Positions 54,351 to 64,000 of a stretch of DNA of 64,000 nucleotides are shown piece by piece; positions within the stretch are counted from its first letter, which is position 1; every line of letters starts with the position of its first letter. The translations under genes were made by a program, and so were the position numbers. The notes beneath the pieces are model-generated. The model had not been told where the DNA came from. It saw nothing but the letters and a program-made list of their open reading frames with translations, and ran no database searches. This stretch comes from Ligustrum vulgare (taxonomy: Eukaryota > Streptophyta > Magnoliopsida > Lamiales > Oleaceae), in assembly GCA_963555705.1 (NCBI GenBank), contig OY743181.1:26664513-26728512 (forward strand), in the 5' to 3' direction.

Positions 54351-55108
54351 TCCGGACCCTCGACAATCGGAGTCATAGCAGGCTTGACGGGAAAATTTAA
54401 ATATTCAAGCCAAAACAAGAATTCAACAGGTTCGACGAGCTTTGAAGATCAAACCGTGTCTAAAAGAACCGAAAATTATGTAGAAGGTCTGTCACGGCCG
54501 TAACCAACATATGTCACGGCCGTAACCTCCCCTCGGGTTAAATGCAGAATTTCAAGATTTTCGATTTACGGCCGTAACCTTAACCAGGAACACACTTACG
54601 GCCGTAAGTGTCATCTTTACGGCCGTAACGGATTAACGGATCAGATTTTTTCCAGATTTTCGTATATTTTATTTCCTTTTCCTATTTTAGCTATTTTAGG
54701 TTAGTTAGAATTCTATTTTGAGTAAATTAGCGATTAGGGTTTTATTTTGCTTATTTATACGCTTTTTTGATTCATTGAACTTAAGACTTTGATGATTAAA
54801 TAAAAGAGATTGAATGTTTTTCAATTGTTTAATGTGTGGATTCACATTAAAAATTCAAACTTATCAAGATTGATTATCTTGTGGCGTTCATCCAGAACTT
54901 ATCAAATATTTGCTAGAATATTTGTGGCGTTCAAATCAGAGACTTATCAAGGAGATTAGGCAAATCCTTGTGGCGTTTCGAAAGTCGTGGTTCTTTATTC
55001 CGCATCGTCGAGCCATCGCGTCGTGAATATCGGGTCATGATTCATCCGTCCAACCACAACCTGAGTTCGGAACTTTCCGGCGTTTATTCTGCGCTTCGAA
55101 TCTCATTA
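54343..55108 (+). repeat. B LTR 6 (true 3' LTR of the array)
   Basis: 766 bp. Distinct right part (cattgaacttaag, tccagaactt, tattctgcgcttcgaatctcatta). Followed by TSD CAGGA at 55109-55113. Confidence 0.88.
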
Positions 55109-55115
55109 CAGGATC

Positions 55116-56250
55116 TGTTGACCACAAAATCCGGTTGGACCTTGGATCAACACATCTCAGCTCCTCTGTCTTGAACACGTGGATCTCCTACGCACTGTAA
55201 CAAACAATCAGTTTGCAAAGGGGGCCGAGGTGGCTCACGTTTGCACTCCGATGCCTAAGTCAGTGCCCATGTCAAGCAAATATAATTTGAGTGCGGGAAA
55301 TATAAGTGAGTAAAAGAGAGAAAAGGGAGTAAATATTTAGTTAAGAGAGTAAAAATTCTAACCCCCCCATTTGGAGACAATCGTGCTTCATTTATAGAGG
55401 AACTTGTTGTCTCGGATCACGACACGTGGTATACTTTACACTTGTCATCACCCTGACTCATGGAAGGGACAACCTTGCTTTTTGGCCGTAATCATTGCTA
55501 CATTTCGTAGGGGATGGGCGCCTGTCACATCTTGGTAAAGGTAGTGTCACCTCACTGACTCCATCTCTCTTCTGGTCAACGTCATAAAGCACCCCGACTG
55601 AGTATAAAGCACATCGGCCAGGCTTTAACCAGGTCGGCTAAAGAGGTTTCCTTGACGCACCACCTCGGCATTCGCTCCAAGGTGATATTTTAGGCCTTAG
55701 CCGCGGGTAACCATTGGGCCTCTATTGGGTCCTTACTGGTGGATCATTTTACCTTTCTTTGGGCCCAGATTCAACACTAGTCCCTCAAATCCGAAGGGAT
55801 CATTCATGGTCGTGTAGGATTTGCCATGATTTCGCAGCAGTAACTTTTGACTTAGTTCCGTTTCCTGCTACACCCAACATCTCGCAATGGCTTCTCCGTC
55901 CTTTAACTAGGAGCCGCTACGTAGCGCAGCAACTTTTTAGGGGGTCAATAATGGCATTCCTTATGTGAGGTTCAGATCCATATTATAGCCGACCTTCTAC
56001 CTCGGATTTTCCTTCCTAAATGAGGGCTATGATCGTACTAGCGCGTTTCTTAGGTGGCACATTTAATACAAAGGGGCTACTGGTGTCTGTTTCCAAGAAC
56101 AATGAAGAGTATGGAGGAGGACACGTCACTGCGCGTGGTAAACACTTTGGCAGCTGAAGGGTTTCTCTCTTTCTCTTTGCAGTTGGCGTCGTAATTAGCC
56201 CTCCCCCCAAGAGACGTGGGTTGTCAAATTAATCATGAGGCTCAGAGATC
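55116..56250 (-). repeat. 3' LTR region of element G (right border undetermined)
   Basis: Begins TGTTGACC and includes phrases such as ggccgaggtggctcacg and accaggtcggct. Two purine-tract candidates on the minus strand (about 55364-55370 and 56194-56203) would give different LTR lengths. The 5' LTR is outside the window, so the border cannot be fixed. Confidence 0.5.
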
Positions 56251-56256
56251 AAGGAT

Positions 56257-56270
56257 TTGGGACTATTGGA
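56257..56270 (+). promoter_or_regulatory. Probable TATA box of the antisense gene in G
   Basis: GGATTCTTTATAAAGCC followed by a pyrimidine-rich leader and a donor-like 'ttcgaaggtaaattt' at ~56497. Suggests plus-strand transcription starts near 56300. Confidence 0.4.
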
Positions 56271-56639
56271 TTCTTTATAAAGCCTCCTTCATTCCTGCAT
56301 TTCTGCTTTACTCACTTCTCAGAACCTCCGCAGTAATTCCTTATTTCACAAGAGATATCAGCATTCTATCTTCTACTTGCTTTTTGTTTCCCAGCGCTTC
56401 TTTAGAGTTATTCACCCGGAAAATTCTCTCCATTACTCAACATTTTCCCTTGGCATGTCTTCCCTTTCGAGTGCACAACCTTGAACATCCAGTTTTCGAA
56501 GGTAAATTTCTTTTCCTTTGTGTGCGTAAAACTTTTTTATTTTTAGTTTCTCACTGTGGGTTTGAGAATTTTATTCCGCGTTTTTCTTTTATCTTTTTGA
56601 TGAGTCTGACCCGTCTTTAAAAACAAAAGAAAAATGGAA

Positions 56640-59428
56640 AGAGTTGGAGGAACGGGTTCACAGGAAATGTTAGAAATGGCGGTTCCCGTCAGAGGTTTCT
56701 GCCCCATCTCTTTATCATTTTTAGTTCCCGCTTCTTTAGGGAGCAGATTAAGAGGAGGAATAGGAAAACTAGTGGTATATTTTATTTGAGTGATTCTGAC
56801 AGCGAAGAAGAAAGAAACCAGAACTACATAACCCATCTGTCGTCGGAAGAGGAATCCGCGCTAAGAGAACTCCGAAGCAAAACGTGATAGAGATATGGGG
56901 AGAGAGGGAGCAACGGGTTCTTCTTCTGGCCCACTGGATCTTGATTTGGGCACCAGGGCCCCTTTCCTGGCGCATAGAGAGGAGTTGGGGCTCTCAGAGG
57001 AGGAGATAGCCCAGGTCGAAGGTTGGGTGGACCTGGTAAACAAAATATCAGGATATCATGTGGACCCTGAACCAAACCCAGATTTGTGGGAGAGCAGCGA
57101 GGTCGCTTCTGAAATCCGAGGAGTTGATTTGGCTGGGGCCTCGGCGAAGTTCAGGATGCCAGAAGGGGTCCGTTTAGTGCATCCTACGCCTTCTTGCCGA
57201 CCATGCAGCCCTCCCTCAGGCTAAGCGAAAATATGTTCTGATGCTCTGTCCTGCGGTATGAGGTTACCTCTGCACCCCTTCTTCAAGGCCTTGCTTAGGA
57301 GCTATAACTTGTGCCCCTATCAGTTGGCACCTAACTTCTGGACACAGGCCGTGGGCACTTGGCTAGCGTGGCAAGAGGTCAACTCCGACCATCCCATCTC
57401 ACTACACATTATTCATACTTTGTACACTCTGAAGAAGTCAGTGAGAAGGGAGAGGGACGTGAGGTCCGATGTAAAGGACTGGTACTATTTGTCTCCTAGA
57501 GGCTCATATCCTCTTGTCATTACTGGACAACCTACCTCCATAAAGAACTGGAGGAATCAATGGTTCTGGGTGGCTGGGGAGTGGCAGAGTTCTCCTGTGG
57601 ACCCTTGTCCAGAAATTTCAGTTCCCCGAACTCTTTCCCTTCCTAGTGAGTCTTGTGTTTGCTTTAGTGTCCTTAAGTGTCATGTGCCACTTGTTTTTAT
57701 TTCCCATTCACTTTTCTTTGCTGGTTTTTAACATATTTTCGATTTGTGACAGGGGACACTTTTGCCCGCCTACTCCCTGACACGGATTTAGCGGCCGTTA
57801 GGCGTCTGTTCGCCTACAAGGGCACCTTTTAGGGGGTTATTCAACAGAACAAACTGTTCGTCAAACACGGTCTTATGCGAGCCATGGGTGAGTTTGCTTT
57901 GTTACTGCTTTTATATCTCATGCCCCCGTTGTCTATAGCCTTATTTTACTCCCCCCTTTTTTTTAGGTTCCAAAGAGTTCCCGAAGATTTCTCTGAAGGG
58001 TCTCATGGCTAAGAAGATTCTTCCTGCCCTGCGCCACGGCAGTGAAATCGAAAGAAAGCAGAAAGCGGTCCTGGCCAACCTGCAGGTTGGGGTAGCGAAG
58101 GAAGTATCTGAGGCGTCTACAGCCCAACTTCAGGGCCCTCTTCCAGCACTGCTGCCAGTGGGCCCCCAGCAGCCCAACATGGAAAGGGAGGCAGATCCTG
58201 AAAGAGGCATTGCCAAAGGGAAGGGGAAGAGGTCGGAGAGAGGCGGATCCAAGAGGGGTAGGGAGACTAAGGACGTCTCGGTGCCACCTTCCTTGCCAGA
58301 GGACATATCTGAGCAAGCACCTGAGGAGGAGCCCGCCCCACTAAAGAGGCTAAAAAGGGGTAAGGGAAAGGAGTCCACTTCTGCGCCTCCGCCACCAATA
58401 ATTGAAGACTTGGAGGACGAGCCAACTGTGCCCATTCCAGGGTTGGCCTATGAAGTGACACCCGAGGGGGCAGAAGAACTTAAACATATTAAAACAAGCG
58501 TTCTCCCCAAAGATGTCACTTGCAGCCCTTCTCTATTTGACTCCCCCAGTTCTCCTCCAGTCCGTGCCCCTTTATTACTGAGCAGTTTTGGACAGAGGGC
58601 TGGTCCACTTTCTCCTCCAGTGTCAGTCCGTCCCGGAAGTTGCTCGCCGCCAAGGCCATGAATGCCAGGGTGTTGGCCCTCATTGACGAGGTGGAGTCGT
58701 CCGTGGAGGAGGCACAGAGGGACAAAAAGAATGCTGAGACTGCTCTCCGGCACGCGGACAACATATTAAAGGAGATAACTGACCTGAAGACCCAGTTGTC
58801 CATAGCCCGAAAGTCTTCCTCTGAGGAAAGGGCCAATGCTAAGCGCCTCCAGGAGGATAACAATAAGTTGAGACACGACCTCCAGGCTTCAGAGTCAGAC
58901 GTGATGGTTTTGTGCAAGAAACTGAATGATTCCAACCGAGCACAGTCTATCGCCTCTGAGGCCCTGGCCGCCGCTAATGTGGCCAAGTTGAAGCTGGAAG
59001 CTGAGGTAGCGACGGTTAATGAAAAACTGGGGAGGGAGCTGGAGGTTAGGAAGAAGGTTGAGGAGGATTATACTTCCTTGGAGAAGCACATTGACTCCAG
59101 AATTGTTGAGGCCTTGGAGCGTACAATTGCAGCTAGGGTGAAGGAGGTTCTGGATGCAGAAGTGTCGAAGGCAGTTCAGAACTTCAAGGATACTTTCGAA
59201 GAGACCCCAGAGTACGAGGCTATGCAGAGGGTCTTTGGGAACTTAGGGGCTAGGATGGCTTTGGGGGACGTGAAGGAAGCTTTTCTGACCTTGGACCTGT
59301 CCTCCATTGAAGCCTTTTACCCCGAGCCTCAAGATGCTCCTGCGGATCCTCTGGGTGCATCTGAAAATGGTTCTTTAGAAGATGTCCCCCTCCACAATAA
59401 TCTTCTTCTGCCTTTGCTTCATTGTTGA
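56640..59428 (+). pseudogene. Spliced antisense gene of element G (gypsy-associated plant transposon-type domain plus coiled coil)
   Basis: Exons are read in order. 56780-57220 has an acidic start, then EELGLSEEEIAQVEGW. 57258-57645 has RLPLHPFFKALLRSYNLCPYQLAPNFW and a Trp-rich segment, resembling the 'putative gypsy type transposon' domain of plant retroelement ORFs. Then come exon 57753-57887 and 57967-58550 (Pro/Lys-rich linker with KRLKRGKGK) and a long coiled coil at 58640-59428. Introns 57646-57752 and 57888-57966 have GTGAGT donors and AG acceptors, and the frame joins correctly across the second. Breaks: a frameshift near 57190-57260, TAG in exon 3 (57830-57832, KGTF*GV), and a frameshift near 58520-58640. 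The gene is now dead, with an unknown original role. Confidence 0.65.
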
Positions 59429-60660
59429 TTGTTTTGTTAGTTTTAGTTTTGTTGTTGTTTTTTTTTGTAAGTGGCCCGGCACCTGATATTGTAAATGTAA
59501 CCTTCATTTGATTTGTAAATGCCTCATTTTTATGAATGGAATAACTTATTCATATTTTGCCCAGTATTTTGGTAGCAACGTTTCAAACTGTTTAAGCATC
59601 AGTGTTTCCAAGTGCGGATGCCTTGTACTTGTAAATGTCTTGGATGATATTGTAAAACGTTCCTGAATTGTATGATAATGTGTGCCCTCTAGTTCCCCAG
59701 ACCTGCCTAGCTTAACGCATCCGCGTTTGCTGGTTAAATCTGATTTTGACCAGCTTTTGAGCCATTTTACCTTATACTCTGTAACAACTGCGTTTATAAA
59801 TTTGTATGAACTTCTGTTAATGGCATGAACATTTTCAACCCATACGCAGTGGTCGTAGCGTAAGTTTTCAGGAGTCCTTCATTTTTAACAAAGTTCGCGC
59901 CTGGCGGAGGCGTGTGATTTTGCAATTAAAATAATATTGGAACTCTCACGTTTATCTTTTACGCTTGATTACACGGTACTTAGTACACATATGTCTTGCG
60001 AACGCTTTGTCTAAATGTATGTATGAAAGTATCAAACATTTTGCGGAAACGTTCACCACTTCACACAAGAAAGCACTCCGTATGTATGAACTAACTTAAT
60101 GCATCCATGCTTGCTGATTATGTTTGATCCTGATCAAGAGTTCTAGTTTATATGACAAAATTTGACTAAATATGAATGCTTCCAAGCGCAAATGCCCTAA
60201 GAAAATGCCTCTTAAACGTTTGCGCTCCATATTTCAGGGTTGATTAGTGCTGGCTAATGAGTGTAGTCCCGCAGATCTGAGTGGTTTGAGGCATTTATGT
60301 TTACCAGTGAGATCTGATTTTGACAACCATTTGAACGTTCCTTAAATCGTACTTTGCAGGACTTATGTAAGCAAATTTGTATGAACTCCTTTTTATGGTG
60401 CCAACACACTCAATTTTTACACGGCGATCGCCGGGTGGACTTTATGAGAGTCCCTTGTTTTTAACAATTTTTATTCATAGCGTGGACATATGGTGTCATG
60501 ACCAAAATAATTTTGGGATTTGCGTTTATCCATTATGTTTGTCTAATATAGAAACTGGTGTAATTTTCAACGTAGCTCGCCCATGATTTTATGAACTCAT
60601 ATGATAATGTTGCAATCATATAGGAGGAATTAAGTTTATTATAAATAACGACGAAGGTGG
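59429..60660. other. Linker between the antisense gene and pol of G
   Basis: Non-coding. Contains diverged repeats of 'taacgcatccgcgtttgctgg...gatttgacc' type (59712-59770, 60093-60150, 60285-60345). Possible poly(A) region of the antisense gene at 59515-59550 (tttgtaaatgcctca, gaatggaataa). Confidence 0.5.
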
Positions 60661-60668
60661 TCCGTGTT

Positions 60669-63600
60669 CTAAGGATTACATAGAGGTACTCCAGACAGGT
60701 CCTCAATCATGTATGTTCCAGGCACCACCTCGGCAAAGACTTTGTAAGGGCCTTCCCAGTTAGGACCTAGAGTCCCTACTCCTGGCTCTTGGGTTGAGGG
60801 AAGTACCTTTTTGAGGACAAAGTCCCCAATATTAAAGCGCCGTCTCTTCACCCTTTTGTTGTAATAGCGAGCCATTTTCTCATGGTATCTGGTCATGGTC
60901 ACTTGGGAATCGCTCCGTTTTTCCATGAGGAAATCCAAACCAGCCCTTTATGCTTCTTCGTTTCTCACTTCGTCGTAATGAGTTTGACGAAGCGAAGGGA
61001 CCCCAATTTCAACGGGACATACCGCCTCGGCTCCATATGCCAATGAGAAAGGTGTTTCACCAGTAGCGGTGTGCTAAGTGGTACGAAGCGCCCATAGCAC
61101 TTGTGGGAGTTCATCTACCCATGCGCTCTTTTTGGATTCCAACTTCCTTTTCAGGGTATTTTTTATGGTCTTGTTCACAGCTTCGACCTGTCCATTAGCC
61201 TGTGGGTGATGTTGGGATGAGAACAGTTTTTTAATTCCCAAATCGTCGCACAACTCACCTACACTTCTGTTTTTAAACTGTTTGGCATTGTCACTAACCA
61301 GGGAGTGGGGTATTCCAAACCGGCATATGACATTCTTCCAAATGAACTTGGTGGTGTTGGCCTCGGTGATTCTCATTAGTGGTTCTGCTTCGACCCACTT
61401 GGTGAAGTAGTCAATTTCCACTATCGTAAAGCAATTATTACCAGCACCCTTAGGCATAGGACCAATAATGTCAACCCCCCACTTTACAAAAGGCCAAGGG
61501 CTAGTCACCACAGTTAGTTTGTGATGCGGCTGATGTGGTATGGTTGCGTGTCTTTGCCATTTATTGCATTTGCGAACGAAGTCATGGGAGTCCTTTCGCA
61601 TAGTGGGCCAAAAATACCCCTGTTTGAGGGCTTTCCGAGCTAGTGATAACGCCCCGGCATGGTTGCCACATATGCCCTCATGGATTTCTCTCATTACATA
61701 TCGTCCTTCCTCAGGCCCCACACATCTTAGTGACGGGGAGGTGTAACTCCATTTATAAAGTAGATCATCTAAGAGCACGAAATTTGTAGCATATTTTTGT
61801 AATTTCCGAGCTTCCTTTGGCTCGCTTCGCACTGTCTGGTGCTTCAAATATGCTATCAGGGGATTCATCCAGGATCCCTCTTCTTCTACCGTCAAAATCT
61901 TCGGTCCTGTCTCAATAGAAGAAGTCAACATGCGCTCAACTGGGATTAGATTAAGTAGCTCTGAATTACTGCTGCTTGCTAGTTTGGACAGAGCATCAGC
62001 GTTGGAATTTTCTGCTCTGGGGATGTGCTGTAACTCTATTTTTCCGAAGTGCACAGCCAAATCTCTTACTTTCTTCAAGTAAGTAACCATAGAAGGTTCT
62101 TTGGCGGAAAATCGCCCATTGAATTGACTTACAACGAGCTGCGAATCGCTATTCGCCACTATGAACCTGATCTTCAGAGCCTTTTCAAGTCTTAGCCCAG
62201 CTAATAACGCTTCGTACTTAGCTACATTGTTCGAGGCTTTGAATTCGAAGCGGATCGCATTGTGTAGTTTAAACCCCTCCGGGCTTATTAGCAATATTCC
62301 CGCATCGGATCGTCCCTCAGCCGAGGACCCATCTACGAACAATTTCCACTCACGGCTATCATCTGTGTTATCAACCATCTCAACCTCCGGTGGATGTGTG
62401 AATTCGACCACGAAGTCAGCCAACGCTTGACCCTTTACAGCGGTCCGAGGCGCATAATGTAGGTCGAATTGGATGATTTCTATTGCCCATTTCAGTAACC
62501 TTCCAGATACGTCTTGTTTTTGCAACACCTGTCTCATGGGAAAGTTGGTGAGCATGCGTATTGAGTGTGCCTGAAAGTAGGGACGAAGTTTACGAGAGGC
62601 TATGAGTAACGAGAGAACGAGTTTCTCCATGTCTAGGTAGCCTGTCTCCGCATCCAGCATGGCTTTGCTCACATAATACACTGGAAACTGATTCCCATCC
62701 TCCTCTCTGACCAACACAGAGCTAACAACCTCTTTGGATACAGCTAAATACAGGTAGAGAGGCTCGCCAGCCTTTGGCTTTGATAGCAATGGGGCCGTCC
62801 CAAAGATGCTTTCAGGTCGCAAAAAGCCTGCTCACATTCCGGTGTCCATTGGAATCGCTTTCCCCCCTTTAGGACCTTGAAAAATGGCAAGCATTTGTCT
62901 GTGGATTTGGAGATGAATCGATTCAAAGCCGCAATTCTCCCCGTTAAGCTTTGCACTTCTTTAGGATTTCGAGGCGATTGCATGTTTAACAAAGCACTGA
63001 TTTTATCAGGATTAGCTTCGATTCCCCTCTTATTCACCATGAACCCAAGAAATTTTCCAGATGCTACCCCAAATGCACATTTCGCTGGGTTGAGTTTCAT
63101 TCGATATTTCCTCAAAACATCGAAGGCTTCTGACAAATGACTGATATGATCCGCGGCGATCATGCTCTTGACTAGCATGTCATCAACGTATACCTCCATG
63201 GTGCTTCCCAATTGTTCTGAAAACATGCGATTTACCATCCTTTGATAGGTAGCTCTTGCATTTTTCAAGCCGAATGGCATAGCTCTGTAGCAATAGAGTC
63301 CTCTGTCTGTTATAAACAAAGTATGCTCCTCGTCCGATTCACACATGGGGATTTAATTTTAACCGGAGTATGCATCCATGAAGCTCAGCAGTTCATGCCC
63401 TGCTGTGGAGTCAACCAACTGATCGATCCGGGGTAGTGGGAAACTGTCTTTCGGACATGCCTGGTTCAAGTTTGAAAAATCAATACACACCCTCAGTTTC
63501 CCATTATTTTTTGGTACCAAAACAGGGTTTGATACCCACTTCGGATAGCGGGACTCTCTGATGAAGCCATTTTTCAATAGCTTCGTGACTTTGTCTTTCA

Positions 63601-64000
63601 AGGCCTCATACTTGTCGGAACTCATAGGTCGTCTCTTTTGCCTATGCCCAGGGCTTCTGGGATCAATCTGGAGCCTGTGACAGGCCTCTTTAGGATCGAT
63701 TCCAACCATGTCACCATGCTTCCATGCGAATACATCGAGATTTTTAAGTAAGAAGCTCTTCAATTGATTTTTGCATTCGATTGGTGAATCCAATCCGATC
63801 TGCAATTCCTTGATTGGGTCGAACGGGTCTACACCAAAGCATTCTAACCTTTCGGCTGGTGTGGAGAAATTGTCACCTGCCATTCTTTGGTCTAGATCTG
63901 CTAAATCCTCCTCCGGTGTCATTGTAACATCCTTACTTCCAGAAGGCCCTTCACCCAATCTTTCAGGGTCTGGAGCAGCCTCGGACATGGCTACATCACT
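60669..64000 (-). pseudogene. Tat-lineage gypsy pol: RT, dual RNase H and integrase, with nonsense and frameshift mutations
   Basis: RT start 63359-64000 has GFIRESRYPKWVSNPVLVPK and KLRVCIDFSNLNQACPKDSF. The frame meets two TAA codons where the family reads FMDAYSG[Y]N[Q]I (near 63345-63358). It continues with MCESDEEHTLFITDRGLYCY and the catalytic YVDDMLVKS. A frameshift near 62780-62800 leads into 61074-62822. That part has a first RNase H remnant, then an archaeal-type RNase H (LFVDGSS, NNVAKYEALLAGL, NSDSQLVVSQ, ENSNADALSKLAS), the Tat hallmark. It also has integrase with DDE residues (VDIIGPMP, SDNAKQF, NGQVEAVNK). The zinc-binding pair reads CNKWQRH, losing the second Cys. Two more stops (near 61071 and 60946) precede the C-terminal integrase piece ending at 60669. 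Inactive. Confidence 0.88.

Larger units (their letters stand above)
43368..55108 (+). mobile_element. Element B: non-autonomous gypsy-type LTR retrotransposon in a five-unit tandem array (six LTRs)
   Basis: LTRs begin at 43368, 45579, 47770, 49961, 52152 and 54343. The first period is 2211 and the rest are exactly 2191. Each unit has a tRNA-iMet site, one 331-residue ORF and a polypurine tract. A single TSD, CAGGA, bounds the entire array. LTRs 2-5 combine markers of LTR 6 in their left part with markers of LTR 1 in their right part, as expected from unequal crossing-over between 5' and 3' LTRs. Units 2-5 appear identical. Confidence 0.88.
55116..64000 (-). mobile_element. Element G: decayed Tat-lineage Ty3/gypsy retrotransposon (5' part beyond the window)
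   Basis: The minus strand carries pol in the order RT, RNase H, second RNase H, integrase from 64000 down to 60669. The left end (TGTTGACC at 55116) is then the end of the 3' LTR region. Between integrase and the LTR lies a spliced gene on the plus strand. Antisense ORFs in this position are known for Tat-lineage elements. Array B inserted just outside the left end. GC content of coding parts is higher than in the rest of the window. Confidence 0.82.

Noticed and set aside
58640..59428. Independent gene starting at 58640
   Set aside because: The apparent start is TTG and the sequence continues the upstream antisense gene after a frameshift.

Overview
This window is intergenic, repeat-dominated DNA from a flowering plant, probably a eudicot; the species cannot be named from the sequence. 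I see no ordinary intron-containing host gene. Almost everything is nested LTR retrotransposons plus one CACTA DNA transposon. Support comes from plant-type tRNA-iMet primer sites (TGGTATCAGAGC), polypurine tracts, target-site duplications (TSDs), GT-AG introns and copia/gypsy protein motifs.

Layout. 1-2629: non-autonomous Ty3/gypsy element A, 5' end outside the window. 3110-3740, 10093-10190, 18023-18729 and 40955 to about 42300: pieces of one old copia element (C0), split by a CACTA element (3741-10089, TSD AAA) with captured host exons, by a SIRE-like copia element D (10191-18017, TSD GACTT), and by an Athila/Tat-like non-autonomous element E (18730-40954). Inside E lies F (21424-37497, TSD GAAAT), a gag/pol-less LTR element on the minus strand arranged LTR-internal-LTR-internal-LTR (3040-bp LTRs, 6517-bp period). 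43368-55108: element B, related to A, a tandem array of five internal regions and six LTRs within one TSD (CAGGA). 55116-64000: a decayed Tat-lineage gypsy element G, with pol on the minus strand and a spliced gene on the plus strand.

The main discovery candidate is a two-gene cassette. D, and each internal unit of F, carry the same pair of intact genes in antisense to the element. The first encodes a small basic Cys4 protein whose core strongly resembles the cysteine-rich nucleic-acid-binding proteins of carlavirus-type plant RNA viruses (called CRP here). The second is an intronless LOG-type cytokinin-activating phosphoribohydrolase. Promoter-like sequence, intergenic sequence and a threefold repeated, potentially hairpin-forming 3' motif are conserved with the genes. 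D (copia) and F (gypsy-like) are unrelated, so a unit of about 2 kb has moved between or into different retrotransposons while both reading frames stayed open. A plausible but untested role is host manipulation: counteracting silencing or altering transcription (CRP) plus raising local active cytokinin and cell division (LOG).

Other notable points are chimeric LTRs in array B that record unequal recombination, CpG-centred palindrome clusters in three unrelated LTR families, capture of UDP-arabinose 4-epimerase exons by the CACTA element, and a spliced antisense gene in G.
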